A stretch of DNA of 8,240 bases from Helicobacteraceae bacterium. Lineage in GTDB: Bacteria > Campylobacterota > Campylobacteria > Campylobacterales > SZUA-545. Of the stretch, positions 4,664 through 8,240 are shown piece after piece. The stretch is taken from contig JAITEA010000238.1 of NCBI GenBank assembly GCA_031282285.1, positions 1 to 8,240 on the forward strand. Direction: 5' to 3'. The translations under genes and the position numbers were made by a program. Numbering within the stretch: position 1 is the first letter of the stretch; the number at the start of each line of letters is the position of its first letter. The notes under the pieces are model-generated. The model worked only from the letters and a program-made list of their open reading frames with translations. It did no database searches and was not told the DNA's origin.

Positions 4664-6375
4664 GCCGCGCCATATCTACGCTTTACTGGTTTTTGATCGT
4701 CGCCACGCTTACCGGCTCGTTTATATACCTCAAAGCGCGCACCGACGACGCGCATTTTACCGCGCTGGAGGTCGCCTCGCTGGCTCGCGCCGAAGCCAGA
4801 TTAGAGGTTATTTTGAATATCGCGGCGTATATAGGCGAAGCGGGAGAGACGGAGAAAAAGACGATCGAGGCGCTGATCTCGTGGTTAAACGGCGACAATC
4901 CGTCGATAGCCGCCGAGGTCAAAGGCTACTACGACGCCTATTTGGAGCGCGTCGCGGCGGGCGCGATCGACGAGGGCGCGCAGCAGTTTTCCAACAGCCT
5001 GACCGCGCTTAGCGCCAATACGAAAACCGCGCTTCAGGCAGAGAAGGAGAGCTTCGACGAGGCGGGATTTAACGTCGTGTTCGTGGGCGTTATAGGGTTT
5101 GGCGCCATATTTTTGATCTTGGGAATCAGATGGTATCTTGAGATGAGATCAAACGACGCGACGCTCGCCAGAGTAGCCGCGCATATAGAGCGTTTCGCCA
5201 ACTTTATCACTGAATCCTCGAACGAGTTTGAGCGGCTGGAGCTGGAAGAGGGTTTTATGGGCGAGATTATCAGGCATATCAACGACGCGGCGGATCGCTT
5301 TGAAAAGCGGCGCGACGACAATGTGAAAACGCTAGGCTCGCTGCTGCTGTTCTCCGCGCAGCTTGGCAAGGGGAGCACGGCGCGCCGCATAGTCGCCAAA
5401 ACCGACAACTATCTGAACTACGGGCTTATCAAGGTTTTCAATCAGACGGCGCACAGCATCGACTCCTCTATCCGCCGTATCCTAAACGCGCTTGAAGCGT
5501 ACAAAAGCGGGGATTACGCCGCCAAAATAGAAACCGAAGGGCTTGACGGCGAAATGCTCCGCTTGATCGAGGGGGTCAACGCGCTCGGCGCGGCGCTAAG
5601 CGGCAACACGATGATGAACTACAAATACGGTATGACGCTCAACGCCGCGTCGAAGGAGCTAACCAGCGCGGTTGAGAGCCTTTCCAAGGTTTCGGCGAGC
5701 CAGACCGCCAGCGTAAATCACATCACCGCCGCCGCGAAGGATATTATCCAGAAGATTCAGGAGACGACGCGCAAAGCCGAGCAGATGGCGGCGATCGCGA
5801 TCGAGGCAAAAGAGTCGGCTACGGGCGGGCTCTCTTTGACGCAGGATACGGTGATCGCTATGGAGGAGATCAACGCATCGACTTCGCAGATCAAAGAGGC
5901 GATCGCCGTGATCGACTCCATCGCCTTTCAGACCAATATACTTTCGCTCAACGCGGCGGTGGAGGCGGCGACGGCTGGCGAGGCGGGCAAAGGCTTCGCG
6001 GTGGTCGCGGGCGAGGTTCGGGCGCTGGCGGGCAAAAGCGCGGAGGCTGCCAAAAAGATCAAAGACCTTGTGGCGCAGACGCAGTCCAAAGCCAACGAGG
6101 GTATGGCGATCTCCAAAAAGATGATCGAGGGCTTTGATATGCTAAGCCGCAAAATCTCCGACACCTACGATCTGGTCAGCGCCGTTACGGTCGCCTCGCA
6201 GGAGGAGATGAAAAAGGCGGGCAGCATCAGCGCCTCGATCGAGGAGCTTGGCGCGATCAACCGGCAGAACAGCGAGGCGGCGATCGACACGGGCAAGATC
6301 ACGCGGCAGGTTTCCGCGCTCGCCGATCGGCTTGTGCGCGTGGCGCGGGATAAGCGCGTCTCGTCGATCTGGTAA
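4660..6375 (+). CDS. Methyl-accepting chemotaxis protein (two-TM transducer, likely partner of the PAS protein)
   Basis: 571 residues from GTG. TM1 is about residues 7-24 and TM2 about 137-158, enclosing a mostly helical periplasmic domain of about 112 residues with no family I recognise. After TM2 there is a charged helical region (160-257), then a HAMP-like segment (about 258-318, with LNALEAYKSGDYAAKI and an acidic turn GLDGEM). The signalling hairpin is at about 335-560. Its tip is canonical: IAFQTNILSLNAAVEAATAGE (421-441), then GKGFAVVAGEVRALAGKSAEAAKKIK. No C-terminal CheR-tethering pentapeptide is present (it ends RVSSIW). Placement directly after the PAS gene, in the order PAS then TM-HAMP-signalling domain, mirrors a fused Aer protein split in two. 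Unlike Aer, this transducer also has a sizeable periplasmic domain. Confidence 0.93.
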   Translation: MSRAISTLYWFLIVATLTGSFIYLKARTDDAHFTALEVASLARAEARLEVILNIAAYIGEAGETEKKTIEALISWLNGDNPSIAAEVKGYYDAYLERVAAGAIDEGAQQFSNSLTALSANTKTALQAEKESFDEAGFNVVFVGVIGFGAIFLILGIRWYLEMRSNDATLARVAAHIERFANFITESSNEFERLELEEGFMGEIIRHINDAADRFEKRRDDNVKTLGSLLLFSAQLGKGSTARRIVAKTDNYLNYGLIKVFNQTAHSIDSSIRRILNALEAYKSGDYAAKIETEGLDGEMLRLIEGVNALGAALSGNTMMNYKYGMTLNAASKELTSAVESLSKVSASQTASVNHITAAAKDIIQKIQETTRKAEQMAAIAIEAKESATGGLSLTQDTVIAMEEINASTSQIKEAIAVIDSIAFQTNILSLNAAVEAATAGEAGKGFAVVAGEVRALAGKSAEAAKKIKDLVAQTQSKANEGMAISKKMIEGFDMLSRKISDTYDLVSAVTVASQEEMKKAGSISASIEELGAINRQNSEAAIDTGKITRQVSALADRLVRVARDKRVSSIW

Positions 6376-6393
6376 GAGTCGGGCGCCAGCCGT

Positions 6394-8211
6394 ATGACCG
6401 AATATCAATCGCTGTTTTTGGACGAGGCGGGCGAGCTTTTCTCAAACGCTTACGATCGCCTGCTCGCCGCCGAGGAGAGCGACAGGCTTGACGACGAAGC
6501 GATCGCCGAGCTGTTTCGTATTTTGCACACGATCAAAGGCGGCGGCGGGAGCGTGGATTTTGACCATCTCAGCCGCTACGCGCACGGGCTTGAAAATATG
6601 CTCTCGCAACTGCGCGATCACAAGATCGCCTACCAAAGCGGTATGGCGGCGTTTCTTGTCGATAGCCTCGATCAGATGACGGAGGTTTTGAAAGCCGAAT
6701 CGCAAAACAGGATCGACGAAGCCGAATACGATATGAAGCTAAGAAGGCTCGAGGGCAAGATAAACGAGTATATCGGATCGTCAGCCGCGCCGCAGCCAAG
6801 CCCCGAAGCAAAGGCGCCAAGCGCGGACGAGGGCTTTATGCTCTTTGATCCAGCACAGATCGAAGCGGCGCAAAAGAGCGAGGAGCGAGCGATCGCGCCA
6901 AGCGCCGAAAGCGGTGAAAAAAACGAGCAAAACGATCGCGGCGAGCAAAACGAACAAAGCGGCGCTCAAAACGAAAGCTACGAGCGCGAAACGGGCGCGT
7001 ACGGCGCCGTAAAAAACGCGAGCATTCGCGTCGATCTCAACAAGATCGATCTGCTGCTTAACCGCGTCGGCGAGCTGGTGATCGCAAACTCTATGCTAAG
7101 CCGCTTCTGCGAACGGCTGGAGTCGAGGACGGATCGCGACGAGATGGGCGAGAGGCTCGCTCAGCTTACGCGCCATATCAGAAATCTGCAGGACGCGGTG
7201 ATGGGCGTGCGTATGATCCCGATGGAGCATATCTACGCCAAACTGCCCAAAATTGCGCGCGACATAGCCAAAAAACTCGGCAAGCGCGCGCGTCTGATAC
7301 ACAGCGGCGACAGCGTGGAGATAGACAAGATGATTATCGAGGGGCTGAACGATCCGCTTATGCACATTATCCGCAACGCGCTTGATCACGGCTTGGAAAG
7401 CCCCGAAGAGCGCAAGGCGCTGGGCAAGAATCCCATCGGGCTTATCAGCGTGGCGGCTATGCAGGAAAACGGGCAGATCGTCATCGTCGTTCAGGACGAC
7501 GGGCGCGGGATCGACTCGCTCAAGGTCGTCTCGAAGGCGATTGAGCGCCGAATGGTATCCGCGCAGCAGGTAGTCAAAATGAGCGACGACGAGAAAAACG
7601 ATCTGGTCTTTTTGGCGGGGCTTACCACCGCCGATACGGTAACCGATATTTCGGGGCGCGGCGTGGGTATGGATATTGTGAGGAACAATATCGCCAAACT
7701 TGGCGGCATCGTCAGGGTCAAGTCGCAGAAGGGCAGGGGGACGAGCGTTACGATCACGCTCCCGCTGACGCTGGCGATCTTGGACGGTTTGAGCGTGAGC
7801 GTGGGCGATCGCCGCTATATTCTGCCGCTTTCGTCGGTGGTCGAGTCGCTTCAGCCGCGCCAGTCGATGATCCAGTCAAACGGCGACGGCAGCAGGACGA
7901 CGCTTATGCTTAGAGATAGCTTTATACCTATTTTGGAGCTTTATTCGCTGTTTAATATCAAGCCTAAATTCACCGAGCCGCCGCGCGGCATATTGATCGT
8001 AGTGCGCGCCGGCGGCGAGCGGATCGCGCTGTTTGTGGATAGCTTCGGCGCGCAGCAGCAGGTGGTCGTCAAGTCGCTGGAGAAGAACTTCAGGCGCGTA
8101 GGCGGCATAGGCGGCGCGACGGTACAGGGCGACGGCGAGGTGGTTTTGATCCTCGATCCGCTTGGGCTGGTCGAAAAAGAGCGCGAGCTTAGACGGACGG
8201 CGGCGCGATGA
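6394..8211 (+). CDS. cheA: Chemotaxis histidine kinase CheA, lacking P2 and receiver domains
   Basis: 605 residues. P1 (1-128) has phosphoacceptor His45 in ILHTIKGGGG. Residues 130-208 are a low-complexity Ala/Glu/Asn/Gln linker where a P2 CheY/CheB-docking domain would normally sit; one less polar stretch (146-157, with FMLFDP) interrupts it. P3 dimerisation is at about 209-275 (LLLNRVGELVIANSML). The P4 ATPase (276-460) has the N box HIIRNALDHGLE (324-335, Asn328), G1 DDGRGID (368-374), G2 GRGVGMDIV (421-429) and GRGTSVTITLPLTL. P5, the CheW-like domain, is at 462-600. The kinase looks intact. There is no fused C-terminal receiver, unlike the CheA typical of Campylobacter and Helicobacter. 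The start is fixed: the codon run back to the previous stop (6376-6393) holds no other start. No good ribosome site is seen, and the frame is the same as the transducer's. Confidence 0.97.
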   Translation: MTEYQSLFLDEAGELFSNAYDRLLAAEESDRLDDEAIAELFRILHTIKGGGGSVDFDHLSRYAHGLENMLSQLRDHKIAYQSGMAAFLVDSLDQMTEVLKAESQNRIDEAEYDMKLRRLEGKINEYIGSSAAPQPSPEAKAPSADEGFMLFDPAQIEAAQKSEERAIAPSAESGEKNEQNDRGEQNEQSGAQNESYERETGAYGAVKNASIRVDLNKIDLLLNRVGELVIANSMLSRFCERLESRTDRDEMGERLAQLTRHIRNLQDAVMGVRMIPMEHIYAKLPKIARDIAKKLGKRARLIHSGDSVEIDKMIIEGLNDPLMHIIRNALDHGLESPEERKALGKNPIGLISVAAMQENGQIVIVVQDDGRGIDSLKVVSKAIERRMVSAQQVVKMSDDEKNDLVFLAGLTTADTVTDISGRGVGMDIVRNNIAKLGGIVRVKSQKGRGTSVTITLPLTLAILDGLSVSVGDRRYILPLSSVVESLQPRQSMIQSNGDGSRTTLMLRDSFIPILELYSLFNIKPKFTEPPRGILIVVRAGGERIALFVDSFGAQQQVVVKSLEKNFRRVGGIGGATVQGDGEVVLILDPLGLVEKERELRRTAAR

Positions 8212-8240
8212 GAACGATCGGCAAATCAATCGCTCCCGCC
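8208..8240 (+). CDS. Start of a further operon gene, truncated by the window end
   Basis: ATG at 8208-8210 overlaps the cheA stop (ATGA), the same junction as at two other points in the operon. Eleven codons are visible (MRTIGKSIAPA), too few to name a family. From position alone another chemotaxis component (CheW, CheB, CheR or CheD) would be the natural expectation, but nothing in the residues shows which. Confidence 0.5.
   Translation, partial: MRTIGKSIAPA

Overview
The window looks like a chromosomal piece of a Gram-negative, motile bacterium, most likely a member of Campylobacterota. This is an inference from gene content: a CheV adaptor, an Aer-type PAS protein encoded apart from its membrane transducer (the CetA/CetB arrangement), and a transducer whose signalling tip has the EAATAGEAGKGFAVVA form I associate with that phylum. 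A species cannot be named from the sequence alone.

Left part (about 1-1290, minus strand): the first 362 codons of a putative outer-membrane lipoprotein. It has a lipobox signal peptide, a glycine linker, an InlB/GLUG-type stem and then a run of 81/84-bp GLUG repeats that leaves the window at base 1. Its apparent start codon directly follows a (CT)9 tract on the coding strand and has no Shine-Dalgarno of its own. A good Shine-Dalgarno lies about 200 bases upstream, in front of a 73-codon ORF (1066-1287) that reads through the CT tract in another frame. This has the layout of a phase-variable surface gene.

Middle part (1288-2001): about 0.7 kb without a convincing gene, between divergently read units. 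It contains G/C-run hairpins (1483-1524), an inverted repeat (1628-1669), and a likely promoter for the right-hand operon in which an 11-bp sequence carrying the -10 region is tandemly duplicated (1952-1973).

Right part (2002-8240, plus strand): a tightly packed chemosensory operon. In order: a WD40-like beta-propeller fused to a receiver domain; CheV (CheW plus receiver); a soluble Aer/CetB-like PAS protein; a two-TM methyl-accepting transducer; CheA; and the first 11 codons of another gene. Four of the five junctions are 4-base ATGA/GTGA overlaps. Only transducer-to-CheA has a gap (18 bases). The expected circuit is that the PAS protein and the transducer's periplasmic domain feed the transducer, which controls CheA with CheV as coupling protein. 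Phosphate can flow to the receivers of CheV and of the WD40 protein. No free-standing CheY or CheW is seen here.

Points of most interest: the CT-tract switch at the lipoprotein gene; the propeller-receiver fusion; the PAS protein's altered flavin-pocket motif; a CheA that lacks both the P2 domain and the C-terminal receiver; and the duplicated promoter element. The lipoprotein region is visibly more AT-rich, with different codon use, than the chemotaxis operon.
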